DNA of 64,000 bases from Pseudonocardia terrae (GCF_021343995.1 NZ_JAJTTE010000013.1:82152-146151); one strand, 5' to 3'; positions 27,594 through 37,239 are shown, numbered from the stretch's first letter. Notes: a model not told the origin generated them from the sequence alone. Numbers and translations: made by a program.

Positions 27594-27605
27594 CCGTTCG
27601 AACGG
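27594..27605. promoter_or_regulatory. 12-bp palindrome in pafB promoter
   Basis: CCGTTCGAACGG is perfectly self-complementary and would be centred near -26 relative to a leaderless start at 27574, between the -10 and -35 positions. It could be an operator. It does not match the actinobacterial LexA box, which needs four bases between GAAC and GTTC. Confidence 0.45.
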
Positions 27606-27673
27606 CGCGGACACCCGCGGAATCTCGGCACGGCGGACCGCGGTCGGGTGAACGCCGCCCGGACGAGGCGACG

Positions 27674-27728
27674 GTGTGGCCGCGGTGTGGCCGCGGTGTG
27701 GCCGCGGTGTGGCCGCGGTGTGGCCGCG
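27674..27728. repeat. 11-bp tandem repeat, five perfect units
   Basis: GTGTGGCCGCG is repeated five times without variation between the divergent pafB and the small gene at 27846. A decayed copy follows to about 27748. Confidence 0.88.
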
Positions 27729-27845
27729 GTGTCGTCACGGCGTGGCCCGGTGTCTCAGGAAGCGACACCGCCCGCCCTTGACCCGGCGATCATCGCGGCA
27801 GAGGCTTCCGGTGACGCACGGCACAGTACGAGGAGGCCCACCGCG

Positions 27846-28094
27846 ATGACGCACGACGCCGGCCAGCCGGAGACCTTCAACCCGTGGAGCGTCGTCAACC
27901 TGGTGTTCCACCATCTCGCCGACCAGGGGCTGCACCCCGTGCTCGGCGAGACCGGCGACCCGAAGCAGGCCGCCGAGGCGCTCCTGCACGCCTTGGGGAT
28001 CCAGCCCGCGCCCGACCACGCCGGGCCCGCCGCCAAGCCGATCCAGGACGACCTGCTGGAGCTGCGGAGGAAGATGATGCCCGGCATCGAGTAG
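27846..28094 (+). CDS. Small conserved-looking protein between pafB and pafA, function unknown
   Basis: An 82-residue soluble protein, MTHDAGQPETFNPWSVVNL at the start and LRRKMMPGIE at the end. A strong AGGAGG lies before the ATG. The composition is ordinary for a folded helical protein and not a shadow of a neighbouring gene. I do not recognise a named domain. It is divergent from pafB and convergent with pafA, with a good terminator after it. It may be a lineage-specific gene associated with this locus. Confidence 0.72.
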   Translation: MTHDAGQPETFNPWSVVNLVFHHLADQGLHPVLGETGDPKQAAEALLHALGIQPAPDHAGPAAKPIQDDLLELRRKMMPGIE

Positions 28095-28107
28095 TCCCCG
28101 GACCGAC

Positions 28108-28141
28108 GACGGCCCCGCCGCCCGAGGGCGACGGGGCCGTC
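28108..28141. terminator. Bidirectional terminator between small gene and pafA
   Basis: GACGGCCCCG (28108-28117) pairs perfectly with CGGGGCCGTC (28132-28141) around a 14-base loop, between two convergent genes. Confidence 0.7.
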
Positions 28142-28161
28142 CGTCCGTGGAGCTCCGGAGC

Positions 28162-29523
28162 TCAGAGGGACTGGATCAACCGGTCCACCCGCTCGTCGAC
28201 CGAGCGGAACGGGTCCTTGCACAGCACGGTGCGCTGCGCCTGGTCGTTGAGCTTGAGGTGCACCCAGTCGACCGTGAAGTCCCGGCCGGCCGCCTGGGCG
28301 GCGGCGATGAAGTCGCCCCGCAACTTGGCCCGCGTGCTCTGCGGCGGGGTGTCCTTGGCGACCTCGATCTCGCCGTCGTCCGTGACCCGCTCGACCAGGC
28401 CCTTGCGCTGCAGCATGTCGAACAGCCCGCGGCCGCGGCGGATGTCGTGGTAGGCGAGGTCGAGCTGGGCGATCCGGGCGCTGGACAGGTCCAGGTCGTG
28501 CTTGTTGCGGTACCGCTCGACCAGCCGGTACTTGATCGCCCAGTCGATCTCCCGGTCGATGAGGGAGAAGTTCTGGGTCTCCACGGCGTCGAGCGTGCGG
28601 CCCCACAGCTCCACGACCCGCTCGAGCGTGCGGTCCTCGCTGCCGCGCTGGCGCAGGTGCTCGACGGCGCGGGCGTGGTACTCGCGCTGGATGTCCAGGG
28701 CGCTGGCCTCGCGCCCGCCCGCCAGCCGCACGGTGCGGCGGCCGGTCAGGTCGTGGCTGATCTCGCGGATGGCGCGGATCGGGTTGTCGAGGGTGAAGTC
28801 CCGGAACTGGACGCCGGCCTCGATCATCTCCAGCACCAGGTGCGTGGTGCCGACCTTGAGCAGCGTGGTGGTCTCGGCCATGTTCGAGTCGCCGACGATG
28901 ACGTGCAGCCGGCGGTAGCGCTCGGCGTCGGCGTGCGGCTCGTCCCGGGTGTTGATGATCGGCCGGGAGCGCGTGGTGGCGCTGGAGACGCCCTCCCAGA
29001 TGTGCTCGGCCCGCTGGGACAGGCAGTACACGGCGCCGCGCGGGGTCTGCAGCACCTTGCCCGCGCCGCAGATGAGCTGGCGGGTGACCAGGAACGGCAG
29101 CAGCACGTCGGCGATCCGGGCGAACTCGCCCTGCCGGGCCACCAGGTAGTTCTCGTGGCAGCCGTAGGAGTTGCCCGCGGAGTCGGTGTTGTTCTTGAAC
29201 AGGTAGATGTCGCCGCCGATGCCCTCGTCGACGAGCCGGCGCTCGGCGTCGACCAGCAGGTCCTCGAGGATCCGCTCGCCCGCCTTGTCGTGCGCGACCA
29301 GCCCGGTGAGCGTGTCGCACTCGGCCGTCGCGTACTCGGGGTGCGAGCCGACGTCGAGGTAGAGCCGCGCCCCGTTGCGGAGGAAGACGTTGGACGACCT
29401 GCCCCACGACACGACGCGCCGGAACAGGTACCGCGCGACCTCGTCGGGCGAGAGCCGGCGCTGGCCGTGGAAGGTGCACGTGACCCCGAACTCGGTCTCG
29501 ACCCCGAAGATCCGACGCTGCAT
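28162..29523 (-). CDS. pafA: Pup--protein ligase PafA
   Basis: A 453-residue carboxylate-amine ligase of the glutamine-synthetase-like fold. It activates the C-terminal Glu of Pup with ATP and joins it to substrate lysines. The N-terminal strand [14 protein letters not shown] contains the ATP/metal-binding glutamates, [19 protein letters not shown] is the family motif, and [10 protein letters not shown] and VGDSNM are in the active site. It lacks the Dop-loop found in Dop. The ATG at 29523 has TACGCT 7 bases upstream. It is separated from prcA by four plus-strand genes. Confidence 0.97.
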   Translation of the reverse strand: MQRRIFGVETEFGVTCTFHGQRRLSPDEVARYLFRRVVSWGRSSNVFLRNGARLYLDVGSHPEYATAECDTLTGLVAHDKAGERILEDLLVDAERRLVDEGIGGDIYLFKNNTDSAGNSYGCHENYLVARQGEFARIADVLLPFLVTRQLICGAGKVLQTPRGAVYCLSQRAEHIWEGVSSATTRSRPIINTRDEPHADAERYRRLHVIVGDSNMAETTTLLKVGTTHLVLEMIEAGVQFRDFTLDNPIRAIREISHDLTGRRTVRLAGGREASALDIQREYHARAVEHLRQRGSEDRTLERVVELWGRTLDAVETQNFSLIDREIDWAIKYRLVERYRNKHDLDLSSARIAQLDLAYHDIRRGRGLFDMLQRKGLVERVTDDGEIEVAKDTPPQSTRAKLRGDFIAAAQAAGRDFTVDWVHLKLNDQAQRTVLCKDPFRSVDERVDRLIQSL

Positions 29524-29530
29524 GTCCCAC

Positions 29531-29536
29531 AGCGTA
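29531..29536 (-). promoter_or_regulatory. Putative -10 of leaderless pafA
   Basis: TACGCT on the minus strand ends 7 bases before the ATG at 29523. Confidence 0.5.
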
Positions 29537-29565
29537 AGCGCAGGAAGCCCCATAAGGTCACGCCT

Positions 29566-31143
29566 GTGACCGACTGGTTCCGGCGAGTCGCCCTGAAATC
29601 CCGCCGCCTCGATCGGGGCCTGGCGGCCGTCAACGACGTCGACCGCGCCCTGACGGAGGCCGTCTCCGCGGCCCCGCACACCCGGTTCGACCACGTCATG
29701 CGGCGGCTGTCCGCCGCGGCGAACCACAGCGCGCTCTGGGTCGTGATCGCGGGCGTGCTCGCGGTGCGCCGCGGCGCCGGGCGGAAGGCCGCCGCGCGCG
29801 GACTGCTCGCGATCGCGCTGTCGTCGGCCACGGCCAACGGCCTCCTCAAGCCGCTGCTCCCGCGCCGGCGCCCGGCGGCGGCCGAGCTGCCCGCGTACCG
29901 GACGCTGCCCAACCCGCCGACGTCGTCGTCGTTCCCCTCGGGGCACGCGGCCTCGGCGGCCGCCTTCGCCACCGCCGTCACGCTGGACAACCCGAAGGTC
30001 GCACCCGCGGTCGTCCCGCTGGCCGCCGCCGTGGCCTACTCCCGGGTGCACGTCGGCGTGCACTGGGCCTCCGACGTCGCGATGGGCGCCGCCGTCGGTT
30101 CCGGCATCGCGCTGGGCACCCAGCGCTGGTGGCCGGCGCGGCGGACCGACGAGGCCCGGGCCCGGCCGGTGGACAGCGTCCCGGAGCTGCCCCGGGGAGA
30201 GGGCCTGGTCATCGTGGTCAACCCGCACTCCGGCCCACCCGACCAGGACCTCACCGAGGACGTCCGCGACGCGCTGCCCGCCGCGCACCTGCTGCGCGTG
30301 ACCCGGGGCAAGGACGTCGGCGAGCAGTTCGACGAGGCCGTGGCCGAGCGGGGTGACCGGGTGCGGGCCCTGGGCGTGGCGGGCGGCGACGGCACCGTGG
30401 CCGCGGCCGCCGCGGCGGCCGACCGCCACCACCTGCCGCTGGTGGTGGTGCCCGCCGGGACGCTCAACCACTTCGCCCGCGACGTCGGCGTCTACGACCT
30501 GCAGGAGGCGGTCGACGCCACCCGGGCCGGCGAGGCGGTGGCCGTCGACCTGGCGCTGGTGGAGGCCCACCCCGGGGCCGGCGACGAGCCCGCGGACCCC
30601 GAGGTCATCCGCACCCGCTTCTTCCTCAACACCGCCAGCATCGGCTCCTACCCGGAGCTGGTCCGGCTGCGCGAGAAGTGGCAGCCGCGGTGGGGCAAGT
30701 GGCCGGCGTTCGCCGCCGCCCTGGTGACCGTGCTGCGCCGGTCGGAGAAGGTCCGGGTCAAGGTCGGCGACCGCTGGCACCTGGTCTGGTTCCTCTTCGT
30801 CGGCAACGGGCCCTACCACCCGCGCGGCATGGTCCCCGCCTGGCGGCCGACCCTGGACTCCGGGCTGCTCGACGTCCGGTGGCTGCGCGCCGACGTCGCC
30901 TTCTCCCGGCTCCGGGTGGTCGTCGCCCTGATCCTGGGGGCGCTCGGGCACAGCCGCGTCTACACCCAGCTCGAGACCGCGGAGCTCGACGTCGAGCTGG
31001 CCGTCCCGAGCATCCTCGCCACGGACGGCGAGGTGGTCGAGGAGGCCGGGCGGTACACCTTCCGGGTCGCCAAGAACCCCATCCCGGTCTACCGGCGCGA
31101 CGAGGAGCGCTGGACCGGGCGGGACCGGCCGTTCCAGGGGTAA
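29566..31143 (+). CDS. Fusion protein: PAP2 phosphatase plus diacylglycerol-kinase-type lipid kinase
   Basis: A 525-residue two-domain protein. Residues ~1-195 are a PAP2 phosphatase with all three signature blocks: [16 protein letters not shown] and [12 protein letters not shown], set in hydrophobic segments. Residues ~210-525 are a DAGK/YegS-type kinase with VVNPHSGP, the nucleotide loop [19 protein letters not shown] and [13 protein letters not shown]. The fusion suggests that a lipid phosphate is removed and re-added, or that a polyprenyl diphosphate and a lipid are handled together at the membrane; the reaction is not assignable. The GTG start is 42 bases from the divergent pafA start. 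Confidence 0.88.
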   Translation: MTDWFRRVALKSRRLDRGLAAVNDVDRALTEAVSAAPHTRFDHVMRRLSAAANHSALWVVIAGVLAVRRGAGRKAAARGLLAIALSSATANGLLKPLLPRRRPAAAELPAYRTLPNPPTSSSFPSGHAASAAAFATAVTLDNPKVAPAVVPLAAAVAYSRVHVGVHWASDVAMGAAVGSGIALGTQRWWPARRTDEARARPVDSVPELPRGEGLVIVVNPHSGPPDQDLTEDVRDALPAAHLLRVTRGKDVGEQFDEAVAERGDRVRALGVAGGDGTVAAAAAAADRHHLPLVVVPAGTLNHFARDVGVYDLQEAVDATRAGEAVAVDLALVEAHPGAGDEPADPEVIRTRFFLNTASIGSYPELVRLREKWQPRWGKWPAFAAALVTVLRRSEKVRVKVGDRWHLVWFLFVGNGPYHPRGMVPAWRPTLDSGLLDVRWLRADVAFSRLRVVVALILGALGHSRVYTQLETAELDVELAVPSILATDGEVVEEAGRYTFRVAKNPIPVYRRDEERWTGRDRPFQG

Positions 31144-31191
31144 TGGGCCGCTGATCGGCTCCGACCCCTCGGGGACGACCCGGGAGGACCG

Positions 31192-31959
31192 ATGACGCTC
31201 GCCTTCGACTCCGACGGCGCCCGCGAGATCGAGCGGCTCTACTCGACCCCCGACATCGTCCGGCAGCGCGCCGAGGTCCTGGCCCTGCTCGCGCCGCGGC
31301 CGGGCGAGCGGATCCTCGACGTCGGCTCCGGACCCGGGTTCCTGCTGGAGGACCTCGCCGCCGCGGTCGGGCCGGACGGGGCCGCCCACGGCATCGATCC
31401 GAGCCCGGCGATGAACGCCCTGGCCGCGCGCCGGGCGGGGGCGCTGCCGGCCGTGACCCTCGCCCTGGGTACTGCGGAGTCGCTTCCCTACCCCGACGGC
31501 GACCTGGACGCCGTCGTCTCCACCCAGGTCTACGAGTACGTCCCGGACATCCCCCGGGCCTTCGCCGAGCTGCGCCGGGTCGTGCGTCCGGGCGGGCGCG
31601 TGCTGCTGCTCGACACCGACTGGGACTCGGTGGTCTGGCACGTCGCGGACCGGGACCGGCACGCCCGCGTCATGGCGGCCTGGGAGGAGCACCTCGTCCA
31701 CCCGCACCTGCCCGCGACCTGGGCACGGCGGCTCGCGGACGCGGGCTTCCGGGTCACCGCCCAGACCGCGATCCCGATCCTCAACCCGCGGTTCGACGAG
31801 AACAGCTACAGCGCCCTCATCGCGCGCACGATCGCGGCCTACGTCGCGAACCGCGGGGGCCTGACCGCCGCCGACGGCGAGGCCTGGCTCGCCGACGTCC
31901 GCGGGGGCGACTACTTCTTCAGCATGAACCGCTTCTGCGTGCTCGCCGAGCCGGAGTGA
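31192..31959 (+). CDS. Class I SAM-dependent methyltransferase
   Basis: A 255-residue methyltransferase with motif [11 protein letters not shown] near residues 42-51, motif II HGIDPSP and the post-I acidic segment [12 protein letters not shown]. The profile is closest to UbiE/arsenite-methyltransferase-like enzymes that act on small molecules. No Cys triad typical of ArsM is present. It follows the fusion gene by 48 bases with GGGAGGACCG before the ATG, so the two may be cotranscribed. Confidence 0.85.
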   Translation: MTLAFDSDGAREIERLYSTPDIVRQRAEVLALLAPRPGERILDVGSGPGFLLEDLAAAVGPDGAAHGIDPSPAMNALAARRAGALPAVTLALGTAESLPYPDGDLDAVVSTQVYEYVPDIPRAFAELRRVVRPGGRVLLLDTDWDSVVWHVADRDRHARVMAAWEEHLVHPHLPATWARRLADAGFRVTAQTAIPILNPRFDENSYSALIARTIAAYVANRGGLTAADGEAWLADVRGGDYFFSMNRFCVLAEPE

Positions 31960-32005
31960 GGCGCCGGGACCTGGAACACGCCGGGCGGCGGACCCCGCGG
32001 CTCCG

Positions 32006-32011
32006 TACGCT
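32006..32011 (+). promoter_or_regulatory. Putative -10 of leaderless fdhD
   Basis: TACGCT ends 6 bases before the ATG at 32018. Confidence 0.5.
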
Positions 32012-32017
32012 GGTCAC

Positions 32018-32845
32018 ATGGGAAGGCTCACCGCGCGGCGGCCCGTGCTGCGGATCGCGGCGGACGGCGCGCAGCGCCGCCGCCCGGACACCCTCGCCGT
32101 GGAGGAGCCGCTCGAGCTGCGGGTCGACGGATCGCCGCTCACCGTCACCATGCGCACCCCGGGGCACGATGTGGAGCTCGCCCACGGCTTCCTGCTCACC
32201 GAGGGGGTCATCGGCGCCGCGACGGACCTGCTCACCGCCCGCTACTGCGACTCGGTCGACGCGGACGGCCGCAACACCTACAACGTCCTCGACGTCGCCC
32301 TCGCCCCGGGCGTCGAGCCGCCTGACACCTCGGTCGAGCGGAACTTCTACACGACCTCGTCCTGCGGGGTGTGCGGGAAGGCCTCGCTCGACGCCGTGAA
32401 GCTCAAGTCCCGCTTCTCCCCCGCCCAGGACCCGGTCCGGGTGCCCTGGGAGGTCCTGGGCACCCTCCCGGACCGGCTGCGCGAGGCCCAGAAGGTCTTC
32501 GACTCCACGGGCGGGCTGCACGCCGCCGGGTTGTTCGACCCGGACGGCGCGCTGCTGGTCACGCGCGAGGACGTCGGCCGGCACAACGCCGTCGACAAGG
32601 TCCTCGGACACGCCCTGCTCGAGGGGCGGGTCCCGGCCGCCGGGACGGTGCTGCAGGTGTCCGGGCGGGCGTCGTTCGAGCTGGTGCAGAAGGCCGTGAT
32701 GGCCGGGGTGCCGGTGCTGGCGGCGGTGTCGGCGCCGTCGTCGCTCGCGGTGGAGCTGGCCGACGAGGCCGGGCTCACCCTCGTCGGGTTCCTGCGCGGC
32801 GGCGCGGGCAACGTCTACACGCACCCGGAACGCATCGCCCTGTAG
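32018..32845 (+). CDS. fdhD: Formate dehydrogenase accessory sulfurtransferase FdhD
   Basis: A 275-residue FdhD homologue. It passes sulfur from a cysteine desulfurase to the bis-MGD molybdenum cofactor of formate dehydrogenases. The catalytic pair is Cys116 and Cys119 in SSCGVCGK, and the family motifs [13 protein letters not shown] and [10 protein letters not shown] are present. No formate dehydrogenase gene lies in the window, so its client enzyme must be elsewhere. The gene appears leaderless. Confidence 0.95.
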   Translation: MGRLTARRPVLRIAADGAQRRRPDTLAVEEPLELRVDGSPLTVTMRTPGHDVELAHGFLLTEGVIGAATDLLTARYCDSVDADGRNTYNVLDVALAPGVEPPDTSVERNFYTTSSCGVCGKASLDAVKLKSRFSPAQDPVRVPWEVLGTLPDRLREAQKVFDSTGGLHAAGLFDPDGALLVTREDVGRHNAVDKVLGHALLEGRVPAAGTVLQVSGRASFELVQKAVMAGVPVLAAVSAPSSLAVELADEAGLTLVGFLRGGAGNVYTHPERIAL

Positions 32846-32857
32846 GCACCGCGGCTC

Positions 32858-32863
32858 TACGCT
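32858..32863 (+). promoter_or_regulatory. Putative -10 of leaderless VOC gene
   Basis: TACGCT ends 6 bases before the ATG at 32870. Confidence 0.5.
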
Positions 32864-32869
32864 CGCGAC

Positions 32870-33232
32870 ATGCGCGTCGACGGGCTGGACCACATCGTGC
32901 TGGTGACGGACGACCCCGAGCGGCTCCTGGCCTGGTACCGGGAGACCCTGGGCCTCGCGCCCGAGCGGCTCGAGGAGTGGCGGCGCGGCGAGGTGCCGTT
33001 CGCGTCGCTGCGGGTGTCCGAGGGGACGATCATCGACGTCCAGCGCGGCGAGCGGACCGGGACCAACGTGGGCCACTTCGCCCTGGTCGTGACCGGCGCC
33101 GACCTCGACGCGCTCGCCGCCGAGCACGGCGTCGCGGGCCCGAAGGACCTGTTCGGGGCGAAGGGCCAGGGACGCGGCATCTACCTGACCGACCCGGACG
33201 GCAACGGCGTGGAGCTGCGCGCCTACTCCTGA
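32870..33232 (+). CDS. VOC family protein (glyoxalase/dioxygenase superfamily)
   Basis: A 120-residue vicinal-oxygen-chelate protein built from two beta-alpha-beta-beta-beta units. GLDHIVLVTDDPERLLAWYR opens the first unit with a His likely to bind metal, and YLTDPDGNGVELRAY closes the second with the conserved Glu. Such proteins include glyoxalases, dioxygenases and antibiotic-binding proteins; the activity cannot be assigned. It lies 24 bases after fdhD and has its own leaderless promoter motif. Confidence 0.85.
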   Translation: MRVDGLDHIVLVTDDPERLLAWYRETLGLAPERLEEWRRGEVPFASLRVSEGTIIDVQRGERTGTNVGHFALVVTGADLDALAAEHGVAGPKDLFGAKGQGRGIYLTDPDGNGVELRAYS

Positions 33233-33254
33233 GAACGACGGCCCCGAGAACGAC

Positions 33255-33286
33255 CGCGCCGGCCCACCACGGGGTGGACCGGCGCG
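33255..33286. terminator. Terminator between VOC gene and prcA
   Basis: A 14-bp stem with one mismatch (33255-33268 with 33273-33286) and a 4-base loop separates the convergent VOC and prcA genes and could stop both. Confidence 0.7.
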
Positions 33287-33299
33287 CGGGGTCGGGAGC

Positions 33300-34130
33300 T
33301 CAGTTCAGCGACGGCGGCTTGCCCGTGCCACCCATGGTGCCGTTCTCCGGCAGGGCTCCACCGGCGGCCGGGGCCTCGTCGCCACCGCGGACGTTCGGCT
33401 CGTCGGCCGACTCGCCGCGGTTCGCAGCCGGCAGCAGGTTGCGCAGCACCGGGCCGGTGATCCGGCGGAAGGCGCGGCCCGGCCGGCTGCGGTCCAGCAC
33501 GGCCACCTCGAGCGCCTTCTCGCCGAGCACCCGGGCCTCGGTGCCGTTGCCCGGGCCCGACCCGGGGACCTGCAGGCCCTCCAGCGCGGTCGCCAGCGCC
33601 TCGCCGAGGTCGTGCCCGCCGTCGAAGACGTCCTTGAGCTTCGCCGAGATCGGCTCGGTGGTGCCGCCCATGACCACGTACTGCGGCTCGTCGGTGATCG
33701 AGCCGTCGTAGGTGATGCGGTAGAGCTGGTCGCCGTCGGACGTCTCGCCGACCTCGGCCAGGCAGATCTCCGCCTCGTACGGTTTCTGCTGCTCGACGAA
33801 GGCCGCCCCGATGAACTGGGCGTAGGTGTTGGCCAGCCAGCGGCTGGTGACGTCGCGCCGGTCGTAGGAGAACCCGCGGGAGTCGGCGAGCCGGATGCCG
33901 GCGGTGCGCAGGCCCTCGAACTCGTTGTACCGGCCGACGGCGGCGAAGCCGATCCGGTCGTAGATCTCCGAGACCTTGTTCAGGGCGGTGGAGTGGTTCT
34001 CGGCGACGAACAGGACGCCGCCGGAGAAGGTCATGACCACGACGCTGCGGCCGCGGGAGATGCCCTTGCGGGCGAGCTCCGACCGGTCGCGCAGCAGCTG
34101 GTCGACGGAGGAGTAGAAGGGCATCGTCAT
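33300..34130 (-). CDS. prcA: 20S proteasome alpha subunit PrcA
   Basis: A 276-residue alpha subunit, with the N-terminal gating segment [20 protein letters not shown] and the conserved [16 protein letters not shown]. Alpha rings gate substrate entry and dock Mpa. The C-terminal ~45 residues are a Gly/Pro/Glu-rich tail. Two in-frame ATGs (34130 and 34124) exist; I chose the first because AGGAG is 9 bases upstream. The gene follows prcB by 76 bases. Confidence 0.96.
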   Translation of the reverse strand: MTMPFYSSVDQLLRDRSELARKGISRGRSVVVMTFSGGVLFVAENHSTALNKVSEIYDRIGFAAVGRYNEFEGLRTAGIRLADSRGFSYDRRDVTSRWLANTYAQFIGAAFVEQQKPYEAEICLAEVGETSDGDQLYRITYDGSITDEPQYVVMGGTTEPISAKLKDVFDGGHDLGEALATALEGLQVPGSGPGNGTEARVLGEKALEVAVLDRSRPGRAFRRITGPVLRNLLPAANRGESADEPNVRGGDEAPAAGGALPENGTMGGTGKPPSLN

Positions 34131-34206
34131 CGGGGGACGCTCCTGGATCTCATCGTGCTGGCCGGGTGTGGCGGGCGCGCCCGGGAGGGGGTCGGGCGCG
34201 GCACGC

Positions 34207-35151
34207 TCAGCCGCCCGGGTTCTCCGCCCGGTCCGCCACGATCCGGTCGACGATGCCGGCGACCTCCTCCTCCGAGCGCCGCACGGCGCCCTCGGCACCC
34301 GTGATGCTGACGACGACCGGGTAGATCTTGCGGACCAGGTCCGGCCCGCCGGTGGCGGTGTCGTCGTCCGCGGCGTCGTAGAGGGCCTCGAGCGCGTTGC
34401 GCAGCGTGGTCTGCAGGTCCGCCGACGTGCGGTGCAGCTTCTTCATCGAGGACTTGGCGAACACCGAGCCGGAGCCGACGGCGTGGTAGCCGAGCCACTC
34501 GTCGTAGCGCCCGCCGGTGGGGTCGTAGGTGACGATGCGGCCGGCCTTGGCCGGGTCCGGCTCCTCGGTGTCGAAGCCCGCGAACAGCGGCACCACCACG
34601 AAGCCCTGCAGGGCGGCGCCGAGGTTGCCGCGGATCATGCCCGCGAGCCGGTTGGCCTTGCCGTCGAGGGACATCGCGACGCCCTCGATCTTCTCGTAGT
34701 GCTCGAGCTCGACCGAGTACAGCCGGATCATCTCGATCGCGATGCCCGCGGAGCCGGCGATGCCCACCGCGGAGTGCGAGTCGGTGATGAAGATCTTCTC
34801 GATGTCCCGCTGGGCGATGACGTTGCCCGCGGTGGCGCGCCGGTCGCCGGCGATGACGACGCCCTCGGCGAACTGCAGCGCGACGATCGTGGTGCCGTGC
34901 GGCACGCCCAGCGCCTCGGGGGTCATGGGGCGGCCCTCCGGACCTCGGGGTGCGTCGAACATCCTCCCCGGGAGCAGGTGCGGCTGGGTGGCCGCGACGT
35001 AGTTGGCGAACGACGTCTCGCCCAGTGCCGCGAAGGCGGCGTGGTGGCCCAGCCCGGGCTGCCCGCCCCGGCGGCCGGCCGCGGGTTCGGGGGAACCGGG
35101 GACGGGACGGCCGATCGCAGCGGGCCCGGGGATGCCCTCGCGGAACTCCAT
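34207..35151 (-). CDS. prcB: 20S proteasome beta subunit PrcB
   Basis: A 314-residue catalytic subunit precursor. Autocleavage is expected between Gly86 and Thr87 in [11 protein letters not shown], giving the N-terminal Thr nucleophile. Downstream Asp and Lys of the active site are in [13 protein letters not shown]. The propeptide of 86 residues is longer than the ~57 of M. tuberculosis and is Pro/Gly-rich at its start. The ATG is preceded by GAGAGG. Cotranscription with pup and prcA is likely, though a hairpin lies upstream. Confidence 0.95.
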   Translation of the reverse strand: MEFREGIPGPAAIGRPVPGSPEPAAGRRGGQPGLGHHAAFAALGETSFANYVAATQPHLLPGRMFDAPRGPEGRPMTPEALGVPHGTTIVALQFAEGVVIAGDRRATAGNVIAQRDIEKIFITDSHSAVGIAGSAGIAIEMIRLYSVELEHYEKIEGVAMSLDGKANRLAGMIRGNLGAALQGFVVVPLFAGFDTEEPDPAKAGRIVTYDPTGGRYDEWLGYHAVGSGSVFAKSSMKKLHRTSADLQTTLRNALEALYDAADDDTATGGPDLVRKIYPVVVSITGAEGAVRRSEEEVAGIVDRIVADRAENPGG

Positions 35152-35227
35152 GGTGGGGGGTGTGCCTCTCTCGTAAGTCGCTGTCGGGTGTCGCTCACGG
35201 ATGGGGCCGGGGACCACCAACCAGCAG

Positions 35228-35259
35228 GCGGGCCGGACCCCTTCCGGGGCCCGACCCGC
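35228..35259 (-). terminator. Hairpin between pup and prcB, possible attenuator
   Basis: A 14-bp imperfect stem with two C/A mismatches and a TTCC-type loop occupies 35228-35259, 20 bases after the pup stop and 77 bases before prcB. It could lower read-through from pup into prcBA. Confidence 0.55.
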
Positions 35260-35278
35260 CACCGGCTGTCAGGTGCGG

Positions 35279-35476
35279 CTACTGGCCGCCCTTCTGCACG
35301 TACGCGCGGACGAAGTCCTCGGCGTTCTCCTCGAGGACGTCGTCGATCTCGTCGAGGATCGTGTCGACGTCCTCGCCCAGCTTCTCCCGGCGCTCCTGGC
35401 CGGCCGCCGACGCGTCGCCGCTCTCGTCGTCGTCGCCGCCGCCACCGCCCTGGCGCTTCGTCTGCTCCTGCGACAT
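35279..35476 (-). CDS. pup: Prokaryotic ubiquitin-like protein Pup
   Basis: A 65-residue, intrinsically disordered protein tag. The C-terminal helix region DVDTILDEIDDVLEENAEDF binds the Mpa coiled coil, and the end VQKGGQ has the Gln that Dop deamidates to Glu before ligation. The N-terminal half is Gly/Asp-rich. The start ATG follows a strong GAGGAGGAG. It lies 142 bases downstream of dop on the same strand; Dop and Pup are therefore probably in the same operon. Confidence 0.98.
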   Translation of the reverse strand: MSQEQTKRQGGGGGDDDESGDASAAGQERREKLGEDVDTILDEIDDVLEENAEDFVRAYVQKGGQ

Positions 35477-35618
35477 GACGTCTCCTCCTCGCGTCCGATC
35501 CCGGCGACCGGCCACCGTCGTGGCAGGCAGACCCGGGGTCCGATGCAGCCAGCCTACTTGCCGGGACCCGCGGCCGCCCACGGTTCGCGCGTTGCGAACT
35601 GGTGTCGCGGTGCGGGGC

Positions 35619-37139
35619 TCACCCGTTGGTGAGGGCCTTGACCAGCTCCTCGGCGGTCCGCGAGCCCTCGATCAGCTCCCCGACGTGCCGGCGCGTGCCG
35701 CGCAGCGGCTCCAGCGTGGGGATCCGGACAAGCGACTCACGGCCCAGGTCGAAGATGACCGAGTCCCACGACGCCGCCGCGACCTCGGCCGGGTAGCGCT
35801 CGAGGCAGCGGCCGCGGAAGAAGGCCCGGGTGTCGTCCGGGGGGTTGCGGATCGCGCGCTCGACCTGCTCCTCGGTGACCAGGCGCTTCATCGACCCGCG
35901 GGTGACCAGCCGGTTGTAGAGGCCCTTCGCCATCCGCACGTCGGTGTACTGCAGGTCGACCAGGCCGAGGCGGCCCGAGCTCCACTGCAGGTTGTCCCGC
36001 TCCCGGTAGCCGTTGAGCAGCCGCAGCTTGGCCGTCCAGTCCAGCCGGTCGGCGGTGCGCATCGGGTCCTCGGCCAGGTCCTCGAGGATCTCGCCCCACA
36101 GCTGGAGCACCTCGGCCGTGTCCGGGTCGATGTCCGCGCCCTGGGAGTTCTCGACGTGCTTGACGGCCTTCTCGTGGTAGGCCCACTGCAGCTCGACGGC
36201 GGTGAGCGAGCGCCCGTCGGTGAGCTCCACCTTCTGCTGCAGCGACGGGTCGTGGCTGATCTGGTGCACCGCGCGGACCGGCTCGGCCAGCCGCAGCTCG
36301 TCGAACCGGACGCCGTTCTCGATCATGTCGAGGACCAGCGCGGTGGTGCCGACCTTGAGCAGCGTGGCGTACTCGCTCATGTTGGCGTCGCCGATGATGA
36401 CGTGCAGCCGGCGGTACTTGTCGGCGTCGGCGTGCGGCTCGTCGCGGGTGTTGATGATGCCGCGCTTGAGCGTGGTCTCCAGGCCGACCTCGACCTCGAT
36501 GTAGTCGGCGCGCTGGGAGATCTGGTAGCCCTCCGCGTCGCCCTGGGCGCCGATGCCGACCCGGCCCGCACCCGTGAAGACCTGGCGGGACACGAAGAAC
36601 GGGGTGAGGCCGCCGACGATCGCCGGGAACGTGGTCTGGCGGGCCATCAGGTAGTTCTCGTGCGAGCCGTAGCTCGCGCCCTTGCCGTCGACGTTGTTCT
36701 TGTAGAGCTGGATCCGCGGCGCCCCGGGCACGGTGGCGGCCCGCACCGCGGCCTCCTCCATGATCCGCTCCCCCGCCTTGTCCCAGACGACGACGTCACG
36801 CGGGGTCAGCACCTCGGGCGTGGAGAACTCCGGGTGCGCGTGGTCGACGTAGAGCCGGGCGCCGTTGGTGAGGATGACGTTCGCCGCGCCGAGGTCGTCG
36901 AGCTCCGAGTCGTTGCCCGAGCTGGACAGCGTGGGCGCCGACAGGTCGAACCCGCGCGCGTCGCGCAGCGGCGACTCCACCTCGTAGTCCCAGCGCGCGC
37001 GGCGGTTGCGCGGGATGTCCTGCGCGGCGGCGTACGCCAGCACGATCTGTGTCGAGGTGATGACGGGGTTGGCGGTCGGATCGCCGGGCACGGAGATGCC
37101 GTACTCGACCTCGGTGCCCATGATGCGGCGGGCGGTCAC
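35619..37139 (-). CDS. dop: Pup deamidase/depupylase Dop
   Basis: A 506-residue paralogue of PafA. It converts the Pup C-terminal Gln to Glu and removes Pup from substrates. The start [16 protein letters not shown] is shared with family members, and the extra segment around residues 55-75 ([13 protein letters not shown]) corresponds to the Dop-loop that distinguishes it from Paf[16 protein letters not shown] and [14 protein letters not shown] match the active site. GTG at 37139 was used; an internal ATG seven codons on would remove part of the first strand. Confidence 0.97.
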   Translation of the reverse strand: MTARRIMGTEVEYGISVPGDPTANPVITSTQIVLAYAAAQDIPRNRRARWDYEVESPLRDARGFDLSAPTLSSSGNDSELDDLGAANVILTNGARLYVDHAHPEFSTPEVLTPRDVVVWDKAGERIMEEAAVRAATVPGAPRIQLYKNNVDGKGASYGSHENYLMARQTTFPAIVGGLTPFFVSRQVFTGAGRVGIGAQGDAEGYQISQRADYIEVEVGLETTLKRGIINTRDEPHADADKYRRLHVIIGDANMSEYATLLKVGTTALVLDMIENGVRFDELRLAEPVRAVHQISHDPSLQQKVELTDGRSLTAVELQWAYHEKAVKHVENSQGADIDPDTAEVLQLWGEILEDLAEDPMRTADRLDWTAKLRLLNGYRERDNLQWSSGRLGLVDLQYTDVRMAKGLYNRLVTRGSMKRLVTEEQVERAIRNPPDDTRAFFRGRCLERYPAEVAAASWDSVIFDLGRESLVRIPTLEPLRGTRRHVGELIEGSRTAEELVKALTNG

Positions 37140-37175
37140 GAACGGACCTCGCGGGAGTGCATCCCCAGAGCCTAA

Positions 37176-37211
37176 CCCGCCCGGCGGCCGGAAAGGCGGT
37201 CGCCGGGCGGG
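37176..37211 (-). terminator. Terminator after formaldehyde dehydrogenase gene
   Basis: A perfect 11-bp stem CCCGCCCGGCG (37176-37186) with CGCCGGGCGGG (37201-37211) lies between the fdhA stop and the dop start on the minus strand. Confidence 0.65.
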
Positions 37212-37239
37212 CGGGTCACACTGCTGCTCCGGCCGTCGA

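Noticed and set aside
27594..27605. LexA/SOS box at pafB
   Set aside because: The palindrome lacks the four-base gap between GAAC and GTTC required by the actinobacterial LexA consensus.
28162..31707. 1181-codon minus-strand ORF that continues beyond pafA
   Set aside because: Only the part up to 29523 matches PafA; the rest is antisense to the PAP2-kinase fusion and methyltransferase genes.
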